Part shown: in pieces, positions 47,184 through 56,541 of the stretch
Layout: each line of letters opens with the position of its first letter
How positions within the stretch are numbered: the first letter of the stretch is position 1
Program-made: the position numbers and the translations under genes
NCBI RefSeq assembly: GCF_030362855.1
Contig: NZ_JAUCBP010000007.1
Coordinates: 1,077,245 to 1,141,244, forward strand
Source: Neoalteromonas arenosi
Lineage (GTDB): Bacteria; Pseudomonadota; Gammaproteobacteria; Enterobacterales; Alteromonadaceae
Reading direction: 5' to 3'
Length of the DNA: 64,000 nucleotides
The notes under the pieces: generated by a model
Database searches by the model: none
What the model saw: the letters and a program-made list of their open reading frames with translations, nothing else
Told to the model about the DNA's origin: nothing

Positions 47184-48596
47184 TTGATTAACGATATTGT
47201 TGCTGAAATCAATAATGTTCTCTGGGGCGACTGGCAGATCCTTATCTATATGCTGCTCGGTTGTGGTATTTGGTTTACCTTCCGCCTCGGAGCAATTCAA
47301 CTCCGTCATTTCGTACATATGTTCAGTGTTATGCGTGGTAGTACGAAGAGTGACAAAGCTGGTATTAGCTCGTTTCAAGCGCTGTGTACAAGTCTGTCTG
47401 CTCGCGTCGGGACTGGTAACTTGGCCGGCGTAGCAGTAGCGATTTCGCTGGGTGGCCCGGGTGCGATTTTTTGGATGTGGGTGATTGCTTTACTTGGTAT
47501 GGCCACCGGTTTCGCTGAAAGTGTGCTCGGCCAATTATACAAAGTCAAAGATACCAACGGTGAATATCGCGGTGGCCCTGCGTATTACATCAAACAAGGA
47601 CTAAAACAAAAATGGCTCGCCGTACTGTTTTCAGTTTGCTTATTTATGGGGTATGGCTTCATTTTCAGTGCGGTACAAGCCAATACCATTACGGACGCGC
47701 TTAATAATGCTTATGGTATTCCGACGTTCAACTCGGGTTTAGTCATTATTTTAGTTGCCGGTTTAATTGTTATTGGTGGACTAAGGGCTATCGCGCGCTT
47801 CGCCGAGTGGGTGGTACCTTTTATGGGGGTTACCTATATCGCAGTGGCATTGTTTGTCACCATTGCAAATATTGAATTACTGCCTGGCGTACTAAAAGAT
47901 ATTATCCTTAGCGCATTTGGTTTAACAGAAGCGGCAGCGGGAGCTTTTGCCGCAGCGATTAAAAACGGTATTCAACGCGGCTTGTATTCTAATGAAGCGG
48001 GCTCAGGCAGTGTTCCCCATGCAGCAGCAAGTGCGACCCCCTACCCCAACCATCCGGTTTCCCAAGGTTATGTGCAAATGCTTGGGGTCTTTATCGATAC
48101 TATGATTCTGTGTACCTGTACGGCCTTTATTATATTGTTAGCTGGCGGTAGTTCTGGCGAAGGTATGGAAGGGATCCGCTTAACGCAAACAGCAATGGCA
48201 TCGCATCTAGGTGAGGGTGGTGTTGACTTTGTAGCTGCCGCTATAACCTTATTCGCCTTTACCTCGGTGGTCGCCAACTACGCTTACGGCGAGAGTAACT
48301 TGCACATGTTCAGGCTCGATAACAAACTCGGACGCACATTCTATACCTGCGGCTACCTGGCTATGATCTTATGGGGCTCAATGGCTGCATTGCCGAAAGT
48401 ATGGGCTATGGCTGATATGGCACTAGGCTTGATGACAGTGATCAATATCATCGCAATTGTGTGGCTTACCCCGACTATTGTCTCGATAAGTAAAGACTAC
48501 TTTGCCAAGCGTGACCGCGGCGAACTGCCCGAATACACCGAGGGAGATTGTGAAATTCAAGGTGCCAATGAAGATGGTATATGGCGGAAAAACTAA
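47184..48596 (+). CDS. alanine/glycine:cation symporter, AGCS family
   Basis: The protein has 470 residues with ~11 membrane helices. The family signature is clear in TSLSARVGTGNLAGVAVAISLGGPGAIFWMW (split here as SLSARVGTGNLAGV and GGPGAIFWMW), YKVKDTNGEYRGGPAYYI and NEAGSGSVPHAAA. AGCS proteins import Ala or Gly with sodium. The TTG start (MINDIVAEIN) is preceded by AAGGCG at 8 bases. Single gene, transcribed away from the tRNA cluster. Confidence 0.93.
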   Translation: MINDIVAEINNVLWGDWQILIYMLLGCGIWFTFRLGAIQLRHFVHMFSVMRGSTKSDKAGISSFQALCTSLSARVGTGNLAGVAVAISLGGPGAIFWMWVIALLGMATGFAESVLGQLYKVKDTNGEYRGGPAYYIKQGLKQKWLAVLFSVCLFMGYGFIFSAVQANTITDALNNAYGIPTFNSGLVIILVAGLIVIGGLRAIARFAEWVVPFMGVTYIAVALFVTIANIELLPGVLKDIILSAFGLTEAAAGAFAAAIKNGIQRGLYSNEAGSGSVPHAAASATPYPNHPVSQGYVQMLGVFIDTMILCTCTAFIILLAGGSSGEGMEGIRLTQTAMASHLGEGGVDFVAAAITLFAFTSVVANYAYGESNLHMFRLDNKLGRTFYTCGYLAMILWGSMAALPKVWAMADMALGLMTVINIIAIVWLTPTIVSISKDYFAKRDRGELPEYTEGDCEIQGANEDGIWRKN

Positions 48597-48669
48597 TCCT
48601 CGTTAGTGCAACACAGTGCTCACATGCGGGCCTCAAGGTGGCTGCAACAGCAGCTGATGGGGCTGCGAA

Positions 48670-48846
48670 CTAATCTATTAACGCCATGATCAAAGCTAAG
48701 ATCAGAGTGACCATCATCAATGGATAGATCCAACGCGCCATCTTTTGACTGTCTTCGTCACTGACTCGGACCTTAGATTTTTCGATTAATGGGATAATAA
48801 TAAATAGTGCTGCAAACAGCACGGCTAAAATGGTGAGAAGTGTCAT
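48670..48846 (-). CDS. 58-residue membrane protein next to ubiF
   Basis: A minus-strand frame from ATG at 48846 to TAG at 48670 encodes MTLLTILAVLFAALFIIIPL, a polar turn (IEKSKVRVSDEDSQKMARW) and a second helix (IYPLMMVTLILALIMALI). Two helices with a short charged loop form a hairpin membrane protein. The ATG overlaps the ubiF stop (ATGA), so it is translationally coupled. I do not recognise the family. Codon use and topology are convincing for a real gene. Confidence 0.75.
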   Translation of the reverse strand: MTLLTILAVLFAALFIIIPLIEKSKVRVSDEDSQKMARWIYPLMMVTLILALIMALID

Positions 48847-50012
48847 AGTATTCCTACTGCGTATTTAAGGGCTTGCTGTTTTAGCGTTCCCGCATTGTCA
48901 GCGAGTCGTAATAAACCGTTGCGCAAGAGCTTTAGCGGTAAAATATCATTGCTAAATCCATAATAAAACGCGTCCATTGTCGACATCATCAATTGATTTG
49001 CTCGCCGCCGTGGCGTTTGATAGCGGTTAAGCAACAATTCTTGTTGCGGTGCAACGTCTTCAGCAAATAGCGACAATAAACAATCAACATCTTGAAAGCC
49101 AATGTTAACTCCCTGCCCCGCAAGTGGATTGATCGTATGCGCAGAATCGCCAACGAGTATGACGCGCTGTCGCACGTATTGGTTGGCATGCGCTCTGGTA
49201 AGTGGAAATGCTGCCGCCTGTAATACCTCAAATGGCCCCACCAATTCAGCAAACACCTTTTGTACACGGGGAGCCAAAGTCGCAATGGGCAAGCCTTTCA
49301 GCTGCCGAATCGTGTCTGCGTCGTCGTACCAAATTAAAGCGGCGTAATGCTCGAACATTGGCAAATAGGCGATCGGTCCTGCGGGCCTAAATTGCTGCCA
49401 AGTTTCGCGGGTGGAGGGAGTTGTCGTTCGGATAGTAACACCCAGCGCCTGTTGACTATATTGCCACCCTGTCTGGCCAATCCGAGCGAGTTCTCGGACT
49501 TGTGATTGCGCACCATCAGCGCCGAAAATGTAATTCGCTGTTAGTTCTTGTCCATCACTTAGCGTCAGTTTGCCATTTTCACTGTCGAGGTGTTGCAGTG
49601 TCGCAGAGGTGTACCATATGACATTTGGCAGCTCTTTTAACTGCTGATGCAGGCCTAATTGTGTGAGTCGATTTTCGACGAAAAACCCCAATTGGTCGGC
49701 ACCAATGGATTGTGCGTCAAACTGCGTTCGCGTCTGCTTATCTGAGGCCGTCTCCCAAACTGTCAGTGTGTCATAGGGTTGCGTGCGCATCGTGCTGATT
49801 GCGTCCCATGCGCGCAAACGCTTAAGCAGCTTTACGGTGCCCAAACTCAATGCTGACATACGAATATCAGGCGGCTGTTCGGCGCTAAAAGGCGTTGGCA
49901 AATACTGCTCGATAATAGCGACTCGATGACCCTGCTGCCCCAAGCCAAGCGCTAGTGCCGAGCCTATCATGCCGCCACCAACAACAATAAAATCAAACAT
50001 ATAGACAGTCAT
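48843..50012 (-). CDS. ubiF: 2-octaprenyl-3-methyl-6-methoxy-1,4-benzoquinol hydroxylase
   Basis: A flavin-dependent ubiquinone-pathway hydroxylase of 389 residues. FAD motifs: VVGGGMIGSALALGL near the start, a DG segment FGADGAQSQVRELA, and GDSAHTINPLAGQGVNIGFQD. It belongs to the UbiH/F/I family; the ubiF assignment follows from its place between the tRNA-Met/Leu/Gln cluster and miaB, exactly as in E. coli. UbiF hydroxylates C6 of the ring. Start ATG 50012; ATG 50000 is also possible. The coupled small membrane gene lies downstream. Confidence 0.88.
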   Translation of the reverse strand: MTVYMFDFIVVGGGMIGSALALGLGQQGHRVAIIEQYLPTPFSAEQPPDIRMSALSLGTVKLLKRLRAWDAISTMRTQPYDTLTVWETASDKQTRTQFDAQSIGADQLGFFVENRLTQLGLHQQLKELPNVIWYTSATLQHLDSENGKLTLSDGQELTANYIFGADGAQSQVRELARIGQTGWQYSQQALGVTIRTTTPSTRETWQQFRPAGPIAYLPMFEHYAALIWYDDADTIRQLKGLPIATLAPRVQKVFAELVGPFEVLQAAAFPLTRAHANQYVRQRVILVGDSAHTINPLAGQGVNIGFQDVDCLLSLFAEDVAPQQELLLNRYQTPRRRANQLMMSTMDAFYYGFSNDILPLKLLRNGLLRLADNAGTLKQQALKYAVGIL

Positions 50013-50089
50013 TACTGGTAGATTCAGATATTATGAAGTAAAACTACGCGCTTTGATACGCTCCAGTTCTGCCAAAGGCTTAAATATTC

Positions 50090-50989
50090 ATGTCAACTGC
50101 TAGCCCTACTACACCGTCACCGTCCATCTGGTTGGGTGCCGTTTGCTTGATCGCCGCGGAATTGTGTTTTGCCGGTGTTGGCGCTGTAGTTAAGGCACTT
50201 AGCGAACAAATGAATCAAACTCAATTGGTATTTTTTCGCAATGCCAGTGCGCTTGTTGTGCTTATTCCTATTGTGTTTCGCAGTGGTCTCGGGAATGCCG
50301 TTGCCGTGGTGCGTACAGAGCGCCTTAAACTACACCTGTTTCGGGCGGTATGTGGCATGGTCGCGATGTACGGATTCTTTTATGTACTGGCTACCCTCAC
50401 CTTAACCCAAGCCATGATGGCGCTAATGCTCGCCCCCTTCATTGTGCCAATAATTGCCTTTTTGTGGTTAAAGGAGCGCATCGACAGTAAAACCGCTATT
50501 GCGATTGGCGTGGGTTTTTGTGGGGCTGCTGTAATCTTGTTGACCAAACCATCACAGGCTCAGCCACTCAACATCATGGCTCTGGCAATCGCCATTGGCT
50601 GTGCAGTATTAGTCGCCACGACAAAATGCACAATACGCAAATTGACTGATTCCGAACCTTCACTGCGGATCGTGTTCTACTTCACAGGTGTTGCGACAGT
50701 CATATCGTTAGTGCCCATGCTCATATATTGGCAACCATTACTCCGCCACGTTATTCCCTGGTTAATTGTTATGGGGGTGTTGGCAGCGATTGGTCAATTG
50801 CTAATGACACGTGCGTTTGCGTTAGCTTCACCGGTAAAAATTGGTTTACTGTCGTATTCCAGTTTGATATTTGCTGCAATTATCGGCGCCATCGGCTGGC
50901 AAGAGCCCATCACTCTGTCGTTGATACTCGGTTCGGTGTTAGTCATTTGGGCGGCAAACCTGACTATTCGTCAACGCTGGTTATGGTGA
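50090..50989 (+). CDS. EamA/DMT-superfamily transporter
   Basis: The protein has 299 residues and ten predicted helices in two EamA repeats (~15-140 and ~155-290). It starts in a membrane segment AVCLIAAELCFAGVGAVVKAL and has the family-like FFRNASALVVLIP and LKERIDSKTAIAIGVGFCGAAVI stretches. Members export amino acids, nucleotides or drugs; the substrate is unknown. It is divergent from ubiF and co-directional with, but separated by 140 bases from, miaB. Confidence 0.9.
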   Translation: MSTASPTTPSPSIWLGAVCLIAAELCFAGVGAVVKALSEQMNQTQLVFFRNASALVVLIPIVFRSGLGNAVAVVRTERLKLHLFRAVCGMVAMYGFFYVLATLTLTQAMMALMLAPFIVPIIAFLWLKERIDSKTAIAIGVGFCGAAVILLTKPSQAQPLNIMALAIAIGCAVLVATTKCTIRKLTDSEPSLRIVFYFTGVATVISLVPMLIYWQPLLRHVIPWLIVMGVLAAIGQLLMTRAFALASPVKIGLLSYSSLIFAAIIGAIGWQEPITLSLILGSVLVIWAANLTIRQRWLW

Positions 50990-51018
50990 TTTCGCTGGCT
51001 TCAGAACCAATTTAGGCA

Positions 51019-51024
51019 TATAAT
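51019..51024 (+). promoter_or_regulatory. candidate -10 box of miaB operon
   Basis: TATAAT lies ~105 bases before the miaB ATG; the -35 region at 17-base spacing (TGGCTT) is weak. The 5' leader of ~100 bases is long for a housekeeping gene, but no clear structure was recognised. Confidence 0.4.
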
Positions 51025-51129
51025 GGCGGGCTGATTTTCAGTAGCTCGCGGCAGTTATCTCCGATTGTCTTAGTAACACAACTTACGAAGCCGCGACTAC
51101 CCAATTTTGACTTTATTGAGCTGCCAGAA

Positions 51130-52563
51130 ATGACTAAAAAGCTGTATATCAAAACCTGGGGTTGCCAGATGAATGAGTACGATTCGGAAAAAATGGCCGA
51201 TCTACTCGATAGCACCCATGGTTATAGTGTTGCTGACGAGCCAGAAGAAGCAGATGTGATTCTGCTCAACACTTGTTCTATCCGGGAAAAAGCCCAGGAA
51301 AAAGTGTTCCATCAGTTAGGTCGATGGAAGACCTTGAAAAATGACAAACCTGATTTAATTATCGGTGTCGGTGGTTGCGTAGCGTCTCAAGAAGGCGACG
51401 CAATTCGTCAACGTGCGCCATTCGTTGATTTAGTTTTCGGTCCACAAACGCTGCATCGTTTGCCTGAGATGATCGAACAAATTAAAGCCGGCGAAAAAGC
51501 TGTTGTTGATGTTACATTCCCTGAAATCGAAAAGTTTGACCGTCTGCCTGAGCCTCGAGCCGAAGGACCTACCGCGTTCGTATCGATCATGGAAGGCTGT
51601 TCTAAATACTGTTCATTCTGTGTTGTCCCTTACACTCGTGGTGAAGAAGTTAGCCGCCCGGTTGATGATGTATTGTTAGAGATTGCTCAACTTGCAGAAC
51701 AAGGGGTGCGCGAAGTTAATCTTTTGGGTCAGAATGTAAACGGCTTTCGCGGCGAGCACTTCGACGGCACTGAATGTCGTTTTGCTGAATTGTTAGAGTT
51801 AATTGCTGCCATCGATGGTATTGATCGGATCCGCTACACCACGTCGCATCCGGTTGAATTCACTGATGACATTATCGCTGCTTACGAAACGATTCCTGAG
51901 TTAGTGGACCACTTGCATTTGCCAGTGCAGAGCGGCTCTGATCGTATCCTCAACTTAATGAAGCGCGGTCATACTGCGATCGAATACAAGTCAAAGATCC
52001 GTAAGCTGCGCAAAATCAGACCAAATATCAGTATGTCGTCAGATTTCATTATTGGTTTTCCAGGCGAAACTGATGCTGATTTCGAAGCGACAATGGATTT
52101 GATTCAAGCTGTTGACTATGACTTAAGCTTCAGTTTTATCTACAGTGCGCGTCCGGGTACGCCTGCGGCAGACGCTGTTGATGATGTCACTGAAGAAACC
52201 AAGAAGCAGCGCTTGTATTTGTTGCAACAGCGCATCAATCAACAAGCGCAGCGCATAGCTCGTAACATGGTGGGGACAGAACAACGCGTGTTGGTTGAAG
52301 GTCCATCCAAGAAAAACCCAATGGAATTATCAGGTCGTACTGAAAACAACCGCGTGGTTAATTTTGAAGGTACCCCTGACATGATTGGTCAATTTGTCGA
52401 TATCGCGATTACTGATGTGTTTACTAACTCGCTGCGCGGAAACGTTGTCAGACGCGAGAGCGAGATGGGTTTGCGCGTGGCGGTTAGTCCGCAAAGCATT
52501 ACCAGTAAACAACACGCTAACGCACCTGATGCGCTGGGCGTGAGTCAATATCAACCGGTTTAA
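51130..52563 (+). CDS. miaB: tRNA-2-methylthio-N6-isopentenyladenosine synthase
   Basis: MiaB is a radical-SAM enzyme with two 4Fe-4S clusters that methylthiolates i6A37 in tRNAs. The protein has 477 residues: UPF0004 cysteines in [21 protein letters not shown] and GGCVAS; radical SAM motif CSKYCSFC; a central beta barrel; and a C-terminal TRAM domain (~380-440). It leads the miaB-ybeZ-ybeY-corC-lnt operon, like E. coli. Confidence 0.97.
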   Translation: MTKKLYIKTWGCQMNEYDSEKMADLLDSTHGYSVADEPEEADVILLNTCSIREKAQEKVFHQLGRWKTLKNDKPDLIIGVGGCVASQEGDAIRQRAPFVDLVFGPQTLHRLPEMIEQIKAGEKAVVDVTFPEIEKFDRLPEPRAEGPTAFVSIMEGCSKYCSFCVVPYTRGEEVSRPVDDVLLEIAQLAEQGVREVNLLGQNVNGFRGEHFDGTECRFAELLELIAAIDGIDRIRYTTSHPVEFTDDIIAAYETIPELVDHLHLPVQSGSDRILNLMKRGHTAIEYKSKIRKLRKIRPNISMSSDFIIGFPGETDADFEATMDLIQAVDYDLSFSFIYSARPGTPAADAVDDVTEETKKQRLYLLQQRINQQAQRIARNMVGTEQRVLVEGPSKKNPMELSGRTENNRVVNFEGTPDMIGQFVDIAITDVFTNSLRGNVVRRESEMGLRVAVSPQSITSKQHANAPDALGVSQYQPV

Positions 52564-52575
52564 ATGTGAGGAATT

Positions 52576-53583
52576 GTGAGTAATATTACCAGCAACGAAT
52601 TTACCCTAGAGCCCGAAGATCAAAAGCGTTTATCAAGCTTATGTGGTCCATTTGACGACAACATTAAACAGATTGAACGGCGCTTGGGCGTGGAAATCAC
52701 CTATCGCAATAACCAATTCAAAGTAATTGGCGAGCCGATGCGTGCGGGCGGTGCTGGTGAGTTACTCAAGTTGTTATACATTGAAACACAGCCGGTAAAA
52801 GGCCGTATACCCGAACTCGAAGCAGAAAAAGTCCACTTGGCTATTCAAGAGGCAAAATGTCTTGAGCGCGCGGAAGCCGGTCACTATGGTAAAGAAGTAC
52901 ACGTAAAAACCAAGCGCGGCGTAATTAAACCGCGCAATCCCAATCAGTCGAAATACGTCACGAATATCGTCAATCACGATATTTGCTTTGGTATCGGTCC
53001 GGCGGGAACAGGAAAAACCTATCTTGCCGTTGCCTGCGCTGTTGATGCACTAGAACGTCAAGAAATTCGGCGTATTTTGCTCACCCGCCCTGCGGTTGAA
53101 GCTGGTGAAAAGCTCGGATTTTTACCCGGCGATTTATCGCAAAAAGTCGATCCCTATCTTCGTCCACTCTATGACGCACTATTTGAAATGCTGGGCTTTG
53201 AAAAAGTTGAAAAGCTGATTGAACGCAATGTAATTGAAGTCGCCCCGCTCGCCTACATGCGTGGTCGCACCTTAAATGATGCATTTATTATTTTGGATGA
53301 AAGTCAAAATACGACCGTTGAACAAATGAAAATGTTCTTAACGCGGATTGGCTTTAACAGCAAAGCGGTAATTACCGGTGATATTACACAGATCGACTTG
53401 CCACGTAACGCCAAGTCGGGTTTACGCCATGCAATCGACGTCTTACAAGACGTCAAAGAGCTCTCTTTTAACTTCTTTAATGCTAATGATGTTGTACGCC
53501 ATCCAGTTGTTGCGCGTATTGTTGGAGCCTATGAAGAGTACGAAAAAGCGCAAGCACTACTGAAAAAAGAGTCTCGTGACTAA
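52576..53583 (+). CDS. ybeZ: PhoH-like ATPase YbeZ
   Basis: The protein has 335 residues with an N-terminal KH-like region and a PhoH domain with Walker [13 protein letters not shown] and Walker [14 protein letters not shown]. YbeZ cooperates with the rRNA-processing nuclease YbeY. The GTG at 52576 lies after GAGGAATT and 12 bases after miaB. The stop overlaps the GTG of ybeY by eight bases. Confidence 0.95.
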   Translation: MSNITSNEFTLEPEDQKRLSSLCGPFDDNIKQIERRLGVEITYRNNQFKVIGEPMRAGGAGELLKLLYIETQPVKGRIPELEAEKVHLAIQEAKCLERAEAGHYGKEVHVKTKRGVIKPRNPNQSKYVTNIVNHDICFGIGPAGTGKTYLAVACAVDALERQEIRRILLTRPAVEAGEKLGFLPGDLSQKVDPYLRPLYDALFEMLGFEKVEKLIERNVIEVAPLAYMRGRTLNDAFIILDESQNTTVEQMKMFLTRIGFNSKAVITGDITQIDLPRNAKSGLRHAIDVLQDVKELSFNFFNANDVVRHPVVARIVGAYEEYEKAQALLKKESRD

Positions 53584-54031
53584 TCAAATCGATCTACAAC
53601 ACGCGTGTGACAATCAGATCCCTGCGCTCGAGGACTTTGAATGCTGGACAACATTGGCACTGGATGCAAACCAACTAAAAGCTAGGGAGCTGACCATACG
53701 GTTAGTGAACAGTGACGAGTCTCAGCAACTCAATGCGCAATACCGCGGAAAAGACAAACCGACCAACGTGCTGTCCTTTCCATTCGAGTGTCCACCAGAA
53801 GTCGATATTCCGCTGCTGGGCGATCTCGTGATATGTGCAGATGTGGTGGAGCGCGAAGCTACTGAGCAAAACAAGCCGTTAAACCATCATTACGCCCATT
53901 TAACCATTCATGGCGTATTGCATTTATTGGGCTTTGACCATATTGATCCAGAACAAGCCGTTGAGATGGAATCCTTAGAAACTCGACTACTTGCAAAATT
54001 AGGGATTGACGATCCCTATCAAGATCATTAA
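53576..54031 (+). CDS. ybeY: endoribonuclease YbeY
   Basis: YbeY helps 16S rRNA 3' maturation and 70S quality control. The protein has 151 residues with the zinc motif [11 protein letters not shown] (three His) and the [10 protein letters not shown] segment. It starts with GTG at 53576, overlapping ybeZ, and is followed by corC, the canonical order. Confidence 0.95.
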   Translation: MTNQIDLQHACDNQIPALEDFECWTTLALDANQLKARELTIRLVNSDESQQLNAQYRGKDKPTNVLSFPFECPPEVDIPLLGDLVICADVVEREATEQNKPLNHHYAHLTIHGVLHLLGFDHIDPEQAVEMESLETRLLAKLGIDDPYQDH

Positions 54032-54073
54032 CTATTAACAGCCGACTACGGAAAACGTAAAACGACAAATACT

Positions 54074-54952
54074 ATGAGCGACGATAATCCCCACTCTACC
54101 AACGGTTCTTCTCAGAAAGGTTGGCTTGATAAGATACTACAACCTTTTAACGGAGAACCGAAAAGCAAGGATGACCTTGTAGAGGTTATTTCAGAAGCGC
54201 AAGCCCGTGAGGTTATTGACCCACAAACTCGAGAGATGATCGAGGGCGTAATTGGCGTTCACGATATGCGGGTACGTGAAATCATGATCCCTCGCGCCCA
54301 AATGATCACCATCGACATCGACCAGTCAGTCGACGAGTTTCTACCGCAGATGCTGGATTCAGCGCACTCCCGCTTTCCGGTGATAAGTGAAGATAAAGAT
54401 CATATCGAAGGTATTTTACTCGCCAAAGATCTTCTAGCATACGCCTTTATACCCGGCAAAGAGTTCCATCTCCGCGACGTGTTGCGTCCAGCTGTTATTG
54501 TCCCAGAAAGCAAGCGCGTCGATGTTTTATTGAAAGAGTTTCGCTCGCAGCGCTATCACATGGCCATCGTGGTGGATGAGTACGGCGGTGTGTCCGGTCT
54601 GGTCACAATTGAAGATATCCTCGAACTCATCGTTGGCGAAATCGAAGACGAATTTGATGTAGAGGAAGATGGTACAGATGATATTCGGCCGCTCAACAAG
54701 TACACCTATTCCGTCAAAGCCTTAACGCCGCTGGACGAATTCAATGAGTTTTTTGAAACGTCCTTTAGCCAAGACGAAGCTGACACCATTGGCGGTATTG
54801 TGCTCAAAGCCTTTGGTCACATGCCTGAAACCAACGAAGAAATTACTATCGGCGATTTAGTTTTTAAGGTTACACAATCAGACAAGCGCCGATTGTTGCA
54901 GCTAAAAGTGACATTACCTGATGATTCCGCTTCGGCTGTTGAGGAAGAATAA
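54074..54952 (+). CDS. corC: CorC/YbeX CBS-domain protein
   Basis: The protein has 292 residues with a short polar N-terminus, two CBS domains (~70-190; VREIMIPRAQMITID, RYHMAIVVDEYGGVSGLVTIEDILE split in the middle) and a CorC_HlyC C-terminal domain (~205-285). It acts in magnesium/cobalt efflux in Salmonella and is linked to ribosome metabolism in recent work on YbeX. Soluble, without transmembrane helices. The stop TAA is immediately followed by the probable CTG start of lnt. Confidence 0.93.
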   Translation: MSDDNPHSTNGSSQKGWLDKILQPFNGEPKSKDDLVEVISEAQAREVIDPQTREMIEGVIGVHDMRVREIMIPRAQMITIDIDQSVDEFLPQMLDSAHSRFPVISEDKDHIEGILLAKDLLAYAFIPGKEFHLRDVLRPAVIVPESKRVDVLLKEFRSQRYHMAIVVDEYGGVSGLVTIEDILELIVGEIEDEFDVEEDGTDDIRPLNKYTYSVKALTPLDEFNEFFETSFSQDEADTIGGIVLKAFGHMPETNEEITIGDLVFKVTQSDKRRLLQLKVTLPDDSASAVEEE

Positions 54953-54955
54953 GTT

Positions 54956-56479
54956 CTGCACAAGCTTCTTATCTACCTTTTTGTCATTTTCTGTGGTGCG
55001 TCGCTAACCTTTAGCTACGCACCTTTTGATTATTGGTGGCTTGCCCCCATCGGTATGGTGGGTTTTCTAGGCGTTTTAATTAGCCAGTCTCGCTACAGTG
55101 TTAGTTGGCTCACCTGGTGGTTTGCGTTTGCTTGGTTCGGTGCCGGGATTAGTTGGGTCCATGTGAGTATTGCCGACTTTGGAGGCTTACCCTTAATAGT
55201 ATCTATGGCCATGATGGCTGCACTATGTGGTTACTTAGCGCTCTATCCAGTTATTGCCGTACGCATAGCACTCAAGCTCGGTGATAAACGCTGGTTTGCG
55301 CTGTACCTCCCCATCAGTTGGTTACTTGCTGAGTGGTTGAGAAGTTGGATGCTGAGCGGTTTTCCGTGGTTATCGATTGGTTATTCACAGCTCACCTCAC
55401 CACTTGCAGGTTGGATACCAGTCATTGGCGAAACCGGGACAAGTGCCCTGTTAATTATGATCTGTACCGGTGCTGCCATGGCTATTTGCAAGCGTCGCTG
55501 GCTGACGGTACCTGTGATAATGCTAGTGCCATTTGCTGCTGGTTATGTATTAAATACTATTGCGTGGACCAAGCCGACCGGTGAAGTAATATCCACGGCC
55601 ATGATCCAAGGCAACATTAAGCAAGAATTGCGCTGGGTACCCGAGCAAGACGCCCCTACCATGCAGGCGTATATCGATGAAACTTTGCCCTATTTGGGCG
55701 CAGATTTAATCGTCTGGCCGGAAGCAGCGATCCCCAAACTCGAATCACTTGCAATTGACTATATTCGCAGTATTGATGAGGTAGCTGCCGAGCAAGGCTC
55801 TGCGCTTATCACAGGCATCGTTAATTATCACTTCGAAAGTGAAGAGGTCTACAACAATCTCATAGCAATTGGCAAACGTAATGCTGAGGATACATCGGGT
55901 CATTATCGCTACATGCATAACAACCGCTTTGCCAAGCATCACCTCTTACCGATTGGCGAGTTTGTACCTTTTGAATCAGTATTGCGAGAGCTCGCCCCTA
56001 TTTTCGACTTACCCATGTCGAGCTTCAATCGCGGCGATTTTCAGCAGCGTAATTTGGTTGCAAATGGGTTTAATATCGCGCCTGCCATTTGCTTTGAAAT
56101 AGCTTTTCCACGGCAAGTACTGGCAAATGTGTACAGCGATACCGATGTATTACTAACCGTTAGCAACGACGCTTGGTTTGGACGTTCACACGGCCCTGCG
56201 CAACACATGCAAATAGCCCAAGTACGGGCTAAAGAGCTCGGCCTTCCCCTGATCCGCTCAACCAACAATGGCATTAGCGGTTTTGTTGATCATCGCGGTA
56301 AGCTTGTCGCGCAACTGCCACAATTTGAACGCACGGCCACACAACACGACGTAGTGCTAGTCGGTGGCATTACCCCCTACCGCTACATGGGGGACGGCGC
56401 AGCATGGATAATTTTTATTCTGTTTGCAGGATTTGCCCGGCTACTAGATCGTCCTACCAGTGAGCAAATGCAGAATTAA
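54956..56479 (+). CDS. lnt: apolipoprotein N-acyltransferase, probable CTG start
   Basis: Lnt adds the third acyl chain to lipoprotein N-termini in the inner membrane. Catalytic Glu in VWPEAAIP, Lys in NRFAKHHLLP and Cys in APAICFEIAF are present; the N-terminal half has several membrane helices. The first ATG (55055) would remove the opening helix. In frame between the corC stop and that ATG there is no ATG, GTG or TTG; the only NTG codon is CTG at 54956, eight bases after GAGGAAG. That start gives 507 residues (E. coli 512) beginning xHKLLIYLFVIFCGASLTF. I therefore place the start at CTG. Confidence 0.88.
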   Translation: MHKLLIYLFVIFCGASLTFSYAPFDYWWLAPIGMVGFLGVLISQSRYSVSWLTWWFAFAWFGAGISWVHVSIADFGGLPLIVSMAMMAALCGYLALYPVIAVRIALKLGDKRWFALYLPISWLLAEWLRSWMLSGFPWLSIGYSQLTSPLAGWIPVIGETGTSALLIMICTGAAMAICKRRWLTVPVIMLVPFAAGYVLNTIAWTKPTGEVISTAMIQGNIKQELRWVPEQDAPTMQAYIDETLPYLGADLIVWPEAAIPKLESLAIDYIRSIDEVAAEQGSALITGIVNYHFESEEVYNNLIAIGKRNAEDTSGHYRYMHNNRFAKHHLLPIGEFVPFESVLRELAPIFDLPMSSFNRGDFQQRNLVANGFNIAPAICFEIAFPRQVLANVYSDTDVLLTVSNDAWFGRSHGPAQHMQIAQVRAKELGLPLIRSTNNGISGFVDHRGKLVAQLPQFERTATQHDVVLVGGITPYRYMGDGAAWIIFILFAGFARLLDRPTSEQMQN

Positions 56480-56541
56480 CGTTGAGGTGAACACGCGCAC
56501 TGCTATACTGGCGTCACATTAACATTGCCAATCAAGATCTT

